Origin: Nannochloropsis salina CCMP1776
Taxonomy: Eukaryota; Sar; Eustigmatophyceae; Eustigmatales; Monodopsidaceae
Length of the DNA stretch: 64,000 nt
Reading direction: 5' to 3'
Assembly (NCBI GenBank): GCA_004565275.1
Contig: SDOX01000001.1
Span: forward strand, 248,001-312,000
In this document: in pieces, positions 12,144-20,972 of the stretch
Position numbering within the stretch: the stretch's first letter is position 1
Layout: every line of letters begins with the position of its first letter
Notes under the pieces: model-generated
Seen by the model: the letters and a program-made list of their open reading frames with translations, nothing else
Database searches by the model: none
What the model was told of the DNA's origin: nothing
Program-made: the position numbers and the translations under genes

Positions 12144-12721
12144 CGAAAGAAGGACGAAAAATCAGCTATGCCTTGACACCCACCTTGTAAAGACCTTTGT
12201 CTGGCAGTTCAGTGGTTTTCACGGGCGCAGTTGCTGTCGTCGTGGGATCTTTTTAGAATGAGTTAACATGCTGCGTACGCAACTTAGTAAAAAGGCCCGA
12301 TCGATCTTCAACTGAAAAGTAAAGTGCCACAAACCAAACCTCCTCATTCCACAAGCCAAAAGCTGGCCGAAATGTACACGGCCTTGCCACGACATAGAAT
12401 GTCTGAATCAGCCCCACATCTTGAGCGTGGTCGCACCACGTGTCACCCGAAAAGGTCGTGCGCGGCAGTAGAAGCTCCGGCCTCGGCGAGGCTATCGCCC
12501 AGTCCCCCTGCGCTTGCCCTGCCTCTGAAAAGAAGGGAGGCACTAGGAATGCCGGCAGGGGGAAAGCCAAGCAAGCGCGATGACTACGATTTGTTATCAA
12601 GTGTACTGATTCAGAAACGATATATCACGCTGCCTCATCGCATCGCGTTTGCTCGCATAAACTTTGATAGGAAAGGGCGATTGGGACCACCACCACCATG
12701 ACTTGACGTTGTTGCAGAACG
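12144..12721. other. divergent intergenic region
   Basis: Promoter region shared by the sugar transporter (-) and the ubiquitin protease (+). No gene seen. Confidence 0.4.
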
Positions 12722-12733
12722 TATAAAAATAAA
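12722..12733 (+). promoter_or_regulatory. TATA-like element of the USP gene
   Basis: TATAAAAATAAA begins 32 bases before the ATG at 12754. At normal TATA spacing the mRNA would start at or next to the start codon. Confidence 0.5.
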
Positions 12734-12753
12734 CGCGAGACGCACCTACGGAA

Positions 12754-15700
12754 ATGACGTCCCCTAATGCTGCAGCAATACATTTAAGGGAAGAAGGCCT
12801 TGCAAAATCTGGGCGGCGGGACTACAGGGGTGCCATCGCTGCCTACGATGAGGCTATCCAACTTTATAGAGACTTACCACGCCTTAACGCATCCTGTCGC
12901 GAGGACCTGGTGCTGTGCTGGATGAAGCGTGCCGAGGCATATTTCCGTCTCAAGGAATTTGAAGCATGCATAGAGGACTGCACCCGCGTCCTGGCCGTCC
13001 ATCCAGGCCTCGTGGAAGCTCGTCTGCGACAGGAATACGCCCGGCAAAGCCTAGAATTGCAGAAGGGACGCTCGGAGGAGGCGGTGCATTCCCACAGGAA
13101 CGGCCTGAACGGGCGTAGGAAGCCCGAGAAGAAGGGCAAGAAAAAGGGAGAGCCGTGGGTGGCACCGTGCGAAGCCTCTCAGGCCTCGAGCCCCCCTTCT
13201 CCCACGCGCGTCCCCCCGCCCTCCCCTCCCCCTCCCTCCCCACCCCGGAGGCACCGAAAGGGAAGGGCCCACGGCCTGGAACGAGAGGTAACGAACGGGC
13301 AGAGCGCTTCTCGCATATCCTCGGGGGGTTCCGGAGAAGCTGCACGGGCAGACTCATCCCCCTCCGTCCCCATCAACCCGCCCGCCGAAACTGCTGACGG
13401 CAACCAGAACGGCTTGGGAGCCCTCCCGCGAGGGGTGTCAGCACCCTCCCCCTCGGAGCAGGCCCTGATCGTGCGACAGCTGCTGATGCAGACCGGAAGG
13501 CTGGGCTCGGAGCCTGGGGACGTGTGGGCGGTGCTGCCGGCCTGGTGGTGGAGGCAGTGGCGGGGTTACGTGGGGTGGAAGGAGGAGGAGGAGGAAGAGG
13601 AGGAGGAAGGGAGGGAGGGGAGAGAAGGGGGACAGGAGAGCGGGCGTGCGCTTCCTCGACCTCCGCCGATCGAGACGTCCTCGTTGGAGAGCGCGGGGGA
13701 GGAAGGGGGGGAGGGGAGGGGGGGGGTCTTGCTCAGGGCGGGCTCGCTGCGGGGACGTGACTGGGTGGGCGTGCCGGTGGAGGTGTGGAACGCTCTGACC
13801 GATTGGTACGGAGGGGGCCCGGCGGTGTGGCGGGAAATGCGAGGGAGGCGGCGGCGGGGGGCGTGCTCGACGTCGGTGGGGCCGGGGGGGGGGAGCAAGG
13901 AGGGGAGGGAGGGAGGAAGGCAGGGAGAGGAGGGCGAGGGAAGCGAGGGGGGAGAGCGCAATACGGATTTGGGAAAGTCTGGTGACGCAGTTATTCCGAA
14001 CGACGAGAACGGAGTGTCTGGAGCGGGGGAGGAGGGGGAGGACGAGAGCAGCGAGCAGGGCCCCTCCGCCTTCCCCTCCTCCTCTCCCTCTCCCCCTCCC
14101 TCGGACCCGCCCTCCCGGCATCCCTGCCACGCCTGCACCACCCCCACCTCTCAGCGCTGCGGGCGATGCAAGGCCGCTTACTACTGCTCCAGGGGCTGCC
14201 AGCAGGCCCACTACCCCTTCCACAAGCTCAGCGGCTGCTGCTCGCCCCGTCCCTCCCTCTCCCCCTCCCTCCCGCCCCCCCACCTTCCCCGCCTCCCCGG
14301 TCGGCGCGGGAGCGTGGGCCTGCTCAACCTGGGCAACACCTGCTACCTTAACTCGGCCGTCCAGTGCCTGGCGCACACCCTGCCCCTCACGCGCTACTTC
14401 CTCGCCCACCGGCTCGCGGAGGACTTGAATCCGTCCTCCCCCCTGGGGTCGGGGGGCCGCGTGGCTCGGGCCTACGAGAGGCTGGTGAAGGAGATGTGGT
14501 TCGGGGAGGCGCGCGTCTGCAACCCGCAGGCGCTCAAGGCGGCCGTGACCCGATTTTCCCCCCAATTTACGGGCCACGCCCAGCACGACGCCCACGAGCT
14601 CCTGGTCCTCCTCTTGGACAAGCTCCACGAGGACTTGAACCGCGTCCGGCAGAAGCCGTACGTGGAGGCCCAGGACTTGGACCCCGCCCGGTCCCAGGCG
14701 GCCCAGGCGGCGGAGGCCTGGGGCCGAGTGCGGGCGCGGGACGAGAGCGTGGTGGTGGACTTGACCTGGGGGCTGCTGCGGAGCACCCTCGTCTGTCCCG
14801 CCTGCGGGCACGTCTCTGTGGCGTTCGACCCCTTCCATTGCTTGACGCTGGAGATGCCCGCCTGGGAGGGGCGCCGGCGGGTGGAGGTGTTGGTGTGGCC
14901 GCGGGTGGGGGAGGCAGAAGGGCGGGGGAGGGGGCGGGGAGGGGGAAGGGCCACGGAGGCCGCCCTCCCCCGCCTGGTCGTGCTCGACTTGCCCCGCCGG
15001 GCTCTGGTCCGAGACTTGAAGGAGGAGCTGGAGGCGATTTGCGGCGTGCGTCATGAGGACCTCTACGTGGGTGTGGTGCGGGAGCGATCCCTGGACCGGT
15101 TTTTGAGCGACCTGGTGCCAGTGGCGCGGGTGGAGGAGGGCGGACGGGCGGGCGGGGGGGGGGGCCTGCCGGTGGAGGGTCCGCAAGAGGGAACGCTACT
15201 GGCGGCATTTGAAGTGGAGGGTGGGGAGGGGCGGGCGGGAGGGAGGGAGGGAGGGCGGGAGGAAGAGGAAGCCTCCTCGTTTTTGATTCTGCACCACCGA
15301 CAATGTATGGCCGCCAGTCCGACGAGCGTGGAGGGAGGGGTTTTGGGGGGGAGGGAGAAAGGGGAAATGGAGATGATCGGCTTTCCCTTGCTGATGAAGT
15401 TCCGGCTGGAATGGACGGTCGGGCAATTTCGGCAGCAGGTTTGGCGGGAGATCAGGAGGATCGTAGCGCCCGCCTCTGACGAGGAGGAGCGGGGGGCAGT
15501 GTGGGGGGAGCTGGGATGGAGCGAGGGGGGAAAGTTGCTGCGGTTGGTGCAGACGGATGAGGAGGGAAGGGAGGTGGCGGGCACAAGGGAGGAGGAGGAG
15601 GATGAGGAGGGAGGGAAGGAGGAGAGGCAGGGCGTGTGGCAAGGAGGGAGGAGGAGAGCTGCGAGGCCGGGGTGGAGGGAGGGGAAAGACGAGGAGAGGG

Positions 15701-16746
15701 GGCGGGGTAGGGCAGAGAGGGGAAAGGGAGGGGGAAGTCAAGTGGAGGAAGAGAGAGAGGAGGAGGAGGAGGAGGAGGAGGAGGAGGAGGGAGGAAGGAA
15801 AAGGTTGTACCTTCCGAGTGGCGTCGCGGCGGAGAAGCTGCGTATGTCCGACGTCCTAGCCGAGCCTGAGAATCACAACGCCTACTGGATGGCGCTGGAC
15901 TGGGAGGGGGCGCTGAAAAACCGTTACTGGGGGATGCCGTTACAAAGCCGTTGCGGGGAACGGCTGGCCCCGCCAGGAGAGAGGGAGGAAAAGAAACGGA
16001 AGGGAGGGAGGGAGCAGGAAGGAGAAGAGGGAGGGGAGGAGGAAGGGGAGGAGGAAAGGGACAAAGAGGAAGAGGAAGGTGGAGGAGCGGAGGCGGAGGG
16101 CCCGAGAGGCCGAGGCGGGGGGGCGGCGCGTCCGATGGCCGTCTTCGGCGTGGTCCCAGCCGACCCCGGTAGCCCCTCCGCGCCGCCCTCCCTCCCTCCC
16201 TCCCCATTCCTCACGCTCGACCACTGCCTGGAGCGCTTCTCGTGGCCCGAACGGCTGGATCGAGAGAACAGTTGGTACTGCAGCCGCTGTCGCGAGCACA
16301 CGGCCGCCACCAAGACCCTGGCGCTCTGGCGCCTGCCCCCCATCCTCATCCTTTCCCTCAAACGCTTCGACGCCCGCGACCGGAAGCTGGACGCGCGCGT
16401 GGTTTTCCCCGTCGAGGGGTGGGACGTGGGTCGGTATTGTCGGGGGGAGGGCAAGACCGAGGGCGGGGGGGAGGACGGGGGGGAGGGCGGGGGGGAGGAA
16501 GGGCCGGTGTACGACCTCTTCGCCGTCTCGAACCACTTCGGGAGTCGCGGCTGGGGCCACTACACGGCCTACGCGCGGGGGGAGGGGGAGGGAGGGAGGG
16601 AGGGGCAGTGGTTCAGGTTCGACGACTCGGTGTGCGAGCCCGTGCCCTCCAGTCAAGTCGCTGGCGCAGGCAGAGAGGCCTACATCCTTTTCTACAGGAG
16701 GAGGGAGAAAGAGGGAGGGGAAGCGTCGATGCGGTCGTGCCTGTAG
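12754..16746 (+). CDS. ubiquitin-specific protease, TPR-DUSP-MYND-USP
   Basis: A single exon of 1330 residues, very GC-rich. Residues 1-110 form TPR-like helices (AIAAYDEAIQLY, AYFRLKEFEACIEDCTRVL). A DUSP-like domain follows (about 225-375), with WAVLPAWWWRQWRGYVGW and VEVWNALTDWYGGG separated by a Glu-rich insert. Residues 458-495 are a MYND zinc finger (CHAC, CGRC, YYCSRGCQQ, final H and C). The USP fold starts near 518: Cys box NLGNTCYLN (C530), zinc-holding CPAC and CSRC pairs, and His box GHYTAY (H1269) followed by FRFDDS, so the catalytic triad looks complete. The enzyme removes ubiquitin from proteins. The USP domain is swollen by Glu/Gly/Arg low-complexity inserts (about 14930-15270 and 15560-16130), encoded by GGA/GAG runs. 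DUSP-USP resembles human USP4/15 and MYND-USP resembles USP19; this combination is unusual. Confidence 0.88.
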   Translation: MTSPNAAAIHLREEGLAKSGRRDYRGAIAAYDEAIQLYRDLPRLNASCREDLVLCWMKRAEAYFRLKEFEACIEDCTRVLAVHPGLVEARLRQEYARQSLELQKGRSEEAVHSHRNGLNGRRKPEKKGKKKGEPWVAPCEASQASSPPSPTRVPPPSPPPPSPPRRHRKGRAHGLEREVTNGQSASRISSGGSGEAARADSSPSVPINPPAETADGNQNGLGALPRGVSAPSPSEQALIVRQLLMQTGRLGSEPGDVWAVLPAWWWRQWRGYVGWKEEEEEEEEEGREGREGGQESGRALPRPPPIETSSLESAGEEGGEGRGGVLLRAGSLRGRDWVGVPVEVWNALTDWYGGGPAVWREMRGRRRRGACSTSVGPGGGSKEGREGGRQGEEGEGSEGGERNTDLGKSGDAVIPNDENGVSGAGEEGEDESSEQGPSAFPSSSPSPPPSDPPSRHPCHACTTPTSQRCGRCKAAYYCSRGCQQAHYPFHKLSGCCSPRPSLSPSLPPPHLPRLPGRRGSVGLLNLGNTCYLNSAVQCLAHTLPLTRYFLAHRLAEDLNPSSPLGSGGRVARAYERLVKEMWFGEARVCNPQALKAAVTRFSPQFTGHAQHDAHELLVLLLDKLHEDLNRVRQKPYVEAQDLDPARSQAAQAAEAWGRVRARDESVVVDLTWGLLRSTLVCPACGHVSVAFDPFHCLTLEMPAWEGRRRVEVLVWPRVGEAEGRGRGRGGGRATEAALPRLVVLDLPRRALVRDLKEELEAICGVRHEDLYVGVVRERSLDRFLSDLVPVARVEEGGRAGGGGGLPVEGPQEGTLLAAFEVEGGEGRAGGREGGREEEEASSFLILHHRQCMAASPTSVEGGVLGGREKGEMEMIGFPLLMKFRLEWTVGQFRQQVWREIRRIVAPASDEEERGAVWGELGWSEGGKLLRLVQTDEEGREVAGTREEEEDEEGGKEERQGVWQGGRRRAARPGWREGKDEERGRGRAERGKGGGSQVEEEREEEEEEEEEEEGGRKRLYLPSGVAAEKLRMSDVLAEPENHNAYWMALDWEGALKNRYWGMPLQSRCGERLAPPGEREEKKRKGGREQEGEEGGEEEGEEERDKEEEEGGGAEAEGPRGRGGGAARPMAVFGVVPADPGSPSAPPSLPPSPFLTLDHCLERFSWPERLDRENSWYCSRCREHTAATKTLALWRLPPILILSLKRFDARDRKLDARVVFPVEGWDVGRYCRGEGKTEGGGEDGGEGGGEEGPVYDLFAVSNHFGSRGWGHYTAYARGEGEGGREGQWFRFDDSVCEPVPSSQVAGAGREAYILFYRRREKEGGEASMRSCL
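15590..15790 (+). repeat. GAG/GGA low-complexity tract
   Basis: A purine-rich run of GAG, GGA and AGG units codes the acidic insert within the USP domain. Similar shorter runs lie at 13575-13650 and 15960-16090. They probably expand and contract by slippage in frame. Confidence 0.7.
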
Positions 16747-17364
16747 GCAGTGGGCGGGGCGGGCGTGCCAGGGTCGGTAGCGGATGGAGAGGAGGGGGGG
16801 GACAAGGGGGGGGGGGGACAGTAGAGGGGGGGGACAGTAGAGGGGGGGGACGAGGAGGGATCTGGAGGGTCTGGGCCTCGGGGCGGCGGCATGGAGCGGG
16901 TGGGAGGGCGACGGGGAGGGCGCCCGGGCCCTCCATGGGGTGACAGGGGCACATCAAAGGGAATCAACTCGGAGGTCACGCACCCGGGGGTGTCGCCCTC
17001 TCCTGTAAGGTGCATGCATGGACTGTTTCGAACGCGTCCTACCACCAGCCATCGACGCAGCTGTCCTCCTGGTGGTCTTTTCATGATTTTTAATTTCCCC
17101 TCCTCCCACGTCAAGCTAGTCAACTACTTTGTCCTGTCGCGCAAGACCTCAGCCCCCCTCCCTCACATCGCTCCCTGCGCTTACTACCTCTCCCTCGCTC
17201 CCCGGTCTCTCCCACACCGTCTCCGCTAGCCTTGCTACGCCTCTAACGGCGCCAATAATCCCCCCTGGTCCTATGCAACTCTCTCGCTGCGGCCCCTCTC
17301 TGTCTATCGCTCGGCTTGATCGCTCGCCGACGGCCCCCCGAGCCCTCAGGCATCCGCCAACTCC
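16747..17364. other. convergent intergenic region
   Basis: G-rich just after the USP stop (repeated GGGGGGGACAGTAGA units at about 16797-16850), then pyrimidine-rich. It holds the 3' ends of the two flanking genes; no gene seen. Confidence 0.4.
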
Positions 17365-17829
17365 CTACTTCTGAACCGCCATCTCCTCATGCACTTCTCG
17401 GACGATCTCGTCCACGTCCTGATGCCGGTAGGGGCCATGGAGTGGGTGTACGTTGAATGAGGCAATGACCGGCGCACGAACTAGATCAACAGGCTCATGA
17501 GACATGCAAAACATAGCGAGGGCAATCATAGACGCCACCCGCCGCAAACTTTACGGGGAGAAGAACATTCCTGCAACCAAGCCTTGCTCTTCATGCACAA
17601 CCCAGCTAATAAACCGTGCATCCGAAATGCACACGAGGGGGACATACCCTCTCCGTGCCCTTACCTCGAGCTCGTTCCCCCAATTGGCTTTTCCGGCACC
17701 ACCCTTCTTTTGCGTTTCCTCCCGGCCAGTTCCACTGCGGCGTTCAAATTGACGCCCTCTAGCCACATCCGGGCGGGTATGTGCCTTCTTGTCGTGGGGG
17801 TCGTGGATTTCTTTGCCTTGTTGGTCCAT
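17365..17829 (-). CDS. small SERBP1/Stm1-like (HABP4/PAI-RBP1) RNA- or ribosome-binding protein
   Basis: Exons 17829-17665 and 17418-17365 (GT-AG intron of 246 bases) give a 72-residue product. The core RPDVARGRQF, RRSGTGREE and KKGGAGKANWGNE matches the hallmark of the hyaluronan/mRNA-binding family: F-D/E-R-x-S-G-T-G-R, a basic Gly-rich bridge and G-N-W-G. Family members bind inactive ribosomes and mRNA (yeast Stm1, human SERBP1) and are usually several hundred residues; tiny versions exist in algae and fungi. The second exon adds an acidic helix ending EEMAVQK. A TTTAG acceptor sits just before the ATG, so a further 5' exon may exist and the product may be slightly longer. Family identification is by motif. 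Confidence 0.65.
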
Positions 17830-18680
17830 GGCGAGTACCTAAACAAAAGTCGCTGGGTGACAGGAAGGAAGAAGTTGTGAGTGAACGCCATCCCTCCAAA
17901 TGGTCTAAAAGCACCCTGTGGCCATCCAAAGCATAGCACCCGTGCTATTCTTACGCGTAATATCTATGCTGCCATTATACACGCACGACGTCGCCCCTCA
18001 AGTCAGAGAGACATACGTGAACTCACTGCCTGTTTACTTCAAGAGACATGGCGTGTGTAGCACCTCAAGGAGGCTTTGGCGGCGTCGTCGTGTCCGACTT
18101 TGCAACAAGGGTTAAAAATCGAGGATGCACCAGGTTTAAAACTTCAAAAGGGATTTATCGTCATAATCAGGCCATCCTTGCCGAGTGTTCGAGAAAGCGC
18201 ACCATCCCCGGGGCATGGCCGTGTGTCATTTCTAATGATATGTGTCCTACGGCAACCTGCCTCGCTTTTTCCTTCCCGGCCCGGGACACTCCTTCTTAAA
18301 GGCTCTTTTCAGCCAAGTGCAGCCATGTGGTCTGTGCTTCCGCGTATGCAGGGTGTGTGACATGCAGGCTTCTTCAAATGTCCAGTTGTTTGTTTGAGCG
18401 CGACGCGAAAGTATCTATTACCCTCACGTGTCGTGAGCACAAAGCGGAAGGAGGTGGGTTGGGTGACAGCCTAGAGCTCAAGGACAGGAAAATACCCCCT
18501 TGCAACCGGTTAAAATGATAAATTTCTATCATTTTGTCTGAAATCATACGACTGCTCAACATGGAAACGGGGAAAACATTGACTTGATAAACGAGGAATG
18601 CAACGTTTAAAAAGGCATTCCTGCCCTGCACCCGTGTTTGAAGTTATTTATTCAATTGAAAAATTAATCTTGACGCGCCA
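17830..18680. other. divergent intergenic region
   Basis: Promoters for the SERBP1-like gene (-) and the deiminase-like gene (+). It becomes AT-rich after 18500. A missing first exon of the SERBP1-like gene could lie here. No other gene seen. Confidence 0.4.
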
Positions 18681-18686
18681 TATATG
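18681..18686 (+). promoter_or_regulatory. TATA-like element of the deiminase-like gene
   Basis: TATATG begins 25 bases before the ATG at 18706 in AT-rich sequence. This is one reason to prefer 18706 over the upstream in-frame ATG at 18598. Confidence 0.35.
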
Positions 18687-18705
18687 CCGCAATTTGCGAG
18701 ACAGT

Positions 18706-20163
18706 ATGTCATCTATAGCACCCCTGTCTGCCAAAGGGGCGGCTTCGATGCTTCTGTTCCTAGGTTTTGTGATGGGAAGCGCTACAGTCATTGCTGCCGT
18801 CGCGATTCAAGATCTCCTTGATTTGGACCCGATACTCCGAGGCTGGTTGAAAAAGAGGCGGAACTCCAAGGGAAATGGCAGCAATGGCAGCCCTTTGAAA
18901 AGGCCGGTCCCGTCGTTTTTGGAAGCCATGTATTTGTACGAAAGAAAGGTGGGATGGGGGGAAGTTATCCCCTCTAGTCCGCAGGAGGACGGTTTCTGCA
19001 TGCCGGCCGCGTGGGAGGCTCACGCGGGCTGCTGGCTCCTCTTCCCCTGTCGTCGCGACAGGCGGGCGCACGAGTTGGAGGGCGTTCAAAAGGTGTACGC
19101 ACACATTGCCAACGCCATCCAAGAACACGGGAGCGAGCAAGTGACGGTGGGAGTGCGGGCTGAGGACTGGGAGGAGGCCAGGGCGTTGCTGCACCCCGGG
19201 GTGCGCGTGGTGGAGCTGGAGTCGGACAGCGCCTGGGCGAGGGACTCGGGACCGACGTTCGTGGTGAGGGATGACGGGGAGGAGGAGATGCGGGAGGTGC
19301 GGGGTGTGGACTGGGCGATGGGCACGGAAGGCCCGTGCGGGAGGGACCAACTCGTGGCGCGGAAGGTGCTGGAGGTGGAGAAGATCCGGAGGTATGCAGC
19401 CCCCTTGGTCATGGGAGGGGGCTGCTTTCACGTGGACGGAGAGGGTACGTGTCTGGTCACAGAGGAATCGCTCTTGTCGCCGACGCAGCGGCCGAGCCTG
19501 GCCAAGGAGGCGGTGGAAGAGGTCTTGCGGAGGTACCTGGGGGTGGAGCGAGTGATTTGGCTGGAGAAAGGCGTGTGCGGGGACGAGGATAGACAGGGAC
19601 GCGTGGACAGCCTGGCTTGCTTCAAGGGCCCCGGGGAGGTGATCCTTCACTGGACCGACGACGAGATGGACCCTCAGTTCGACCGATCCTGGTCGGCCTT
19701 TATCCGCCTGACGCAAGCCACCGACGCCAAAGGCCGAGCTCTCCGGATCCACAAGATGCCCATGCCTGGGCCCATCTTCGACGAGCAAGGGGGTGTGGAG
19801 GGGTCGCTATTGTCGGAGGCGGGCTTGACGCCTGCGGGAAGGGAGGAAGGAAAGGAGGGAGGGAATGAGAAAGGGACGGAGGAAGGGAGGGAGGGCACGC
19901 ACGAAGAGGGAAACGCGCGCGTCGTTGGACGCAAGGTGGGCCGGCGCATGGCGGCCTCGTATGTGAACTTCTACATAGCCAATGAGGCTATAGTCGTACC
20001 GCAGTTCATGGACCCCAGGGACGAGGAGGCCGTGGAGCTCCTCCAGTTCCTGTACCCAGAGCGGCGCGTGATAGGCGTCTGCACGCGGGATCTTCTTCGG
20101 GGGGGGGGCAACATCCATTGCGTCACGCAGCAGCAGCCGACCAACCAGTTCGATGCGTTTTGA
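18706..20163 (+). CDS. agmatine-deiminase-like protein, membrane-anchored, altered active site
   Basis: One exon, 485 residues from 18706 (521 if ATG 18598 is used). A hydrophobic helix at about residues 13-35 suggests a signal anchor, unusual for a normally soluble family. From about residue 100 the protein follows agmatine deiminase closely: MPAAWEAHAGCW, WARDSGPTF, FHVDGEGTCLVTEE, WTDDEMDPQF, AASYVNFYIAN and the Cys-bearing GGGNIHCVTQQQP (C472). Agmatine deiminase turns agmatine into N-carbamoylputrescine for polyamine synthesis. Two residues that plant enzymes use in catalysis are replaced: the Glu of 'LEGGSIHV' is Gly (residue 237, MGGGCFHV), and the His of 'GHIDN' is Arg (residue 299, GRVDS). 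The WGG segment before them is also absent. A charged Gly/Glu-rich insert lies at 19830-19920. The fold is clear; classic activity is doubtful. Confidence 0.88.
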   Translation: MSSIAPLSAKGAASMLLFLGFVMGSATVIAAVAIQDLLDLDPILRGWLKKRRNSKGNGSNGSPLKRPVPSFLEAMYLYERKVGWGEVIPSSPQEDGFCMPAAWEAHAGCWLLFPCRRDRRAHELEGVQKVYAHIANAIQEHGSEQVTVGVRAEDWEEARALLHPGVRVVELESDSAWARDSGPTFVVRDDGEEEMREVRGVDWAMGTEGPCGRDQLVARKVLEVEKIRRYAAPLVMGGGCFHVDGEGTCLVTEESLLSPTQRPSLAKEAVEEVLRRYLGVERVIWLEKGVCGDEDRQGRVDSLACFKGPGEVILHWTDDEMDPQFDRSWSAFIRLTQATDAKGRALRIHKMPMPGPIFDEQGGVEGSLLSEAGLTPAGREEGKEGGNEKGTEEGREGTHEEGNARVVGRKVGRRMAASYVNFYIANEAIVVPQFMDPRDEEAVELLQFLYPERRVIGVCTRDLLRGGGNIHCVTQQQPTNQFDAF

Positions 20164-20972
20164 AGGCGGGAAGCAAGGACGTGTGGGCCTGTAAATACTT
20201 TGAGGGAGGGACTTGGGACAGGGTGGGGGGCCGGAGTGACTCACGAAGGTCTGCTCCGGCTGGAAATGGCCCGGTTGCACATTAGGTGGGATCGAAAGCA
20301 TTATTTTTGGAGAGCAGCACTGTTTGCCTGTGCCCGCAGCAAGGGGTAAAAGGCGTTTGAGACCATCCTTTCAAGGTGAAGGAGGCAGGGGTGTCTGCTT
20401 TTCCATTTCCATTGGAACGATTTCTTTTGCCTTTTTGCGTTTTAGCCGTCGGTTCATCCTGCGAAGCTTTGTCAATCCATCAATACTTCTCTTATTTCTA
20501 TAGTTAACAGTATTTGAGCCTTCATTTCCAGAAAAAAATGTGAATTTTGATCCGATCACCGGTCTTGGCATCGACCTTTCCCTTCATCACGGATCGACCT
20601 TTCCCTTCATCCGTGATGCCAGAGCAATCCCACCCATTCGTCATCTTCCTCCCGCCTCCTGCGATGCATCTGACCCTCGTCACCCAATCATTCCAAACAA
20701 CACCAGGTCAAGCCCGTCGACGCGTCCTACGGTCTTCCTCTGTGACCTCGGCCCCGCTCTATCCGCAATCCCACTCGGGCGCATCAGCTCGTGATACAGC
20801 TTTCCCAGTCCTCCCTGGCCCATACGCGAGAAATTCCCCAAGAAACGGAGGGCAAGCCCTCCTGCTCGGCAACAGTGGATTCCTCCATCGGCGCCTCCGG
20901 TATGCATGGATTTCCACGCTATTCTGGCGCTCTCACCCTCCTGAGCGCCCTTCCCTGGACGCCGAGGCTGGC
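20164..20972. other. convergent intergenic region
   Basis: Holds the 3' ends of the deiminase-like gene (+) and PI4K (-). A short basic frame on the minus strand (20571-20371) is not supported by a family. Confidence 0.4.
20571..20617. repeat. short direct repeat with inverted ends
   Basis: A 17-bp unit TCGACCTTTCCCTTCAT occurs at 20571-20587 and 20594-20610. The base stretches after each copy (ATCACGGAT at 20586 and ATCCGTGAT at 20609) are reverse complements. Meaning unknown. Confidence 0.7.

Noticed and set aside
13438-15186. 582-codon minus-strand frame (and several others) inside the USP gene
   Set aside because: Pro/Leu/His-rich mirror of a GC-rich coding strand; the plus strand has clear USP, MYND and DUSP motifs.
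18598-18705. Longer N-terminus of the deiminase-like protein from ATG 18598
   Set aside because: AT-rich, featureless and includes the TATA-like element; ATG 18706 preferred, though not proven.
20371-20571. 66-codon minus frame with a very basic stretch (KLRRMNRRLKRKKAKE)
   Set aside because: Looks a little like a small ribosomal protein but matches none I know, and its start overlaps a short repeat.
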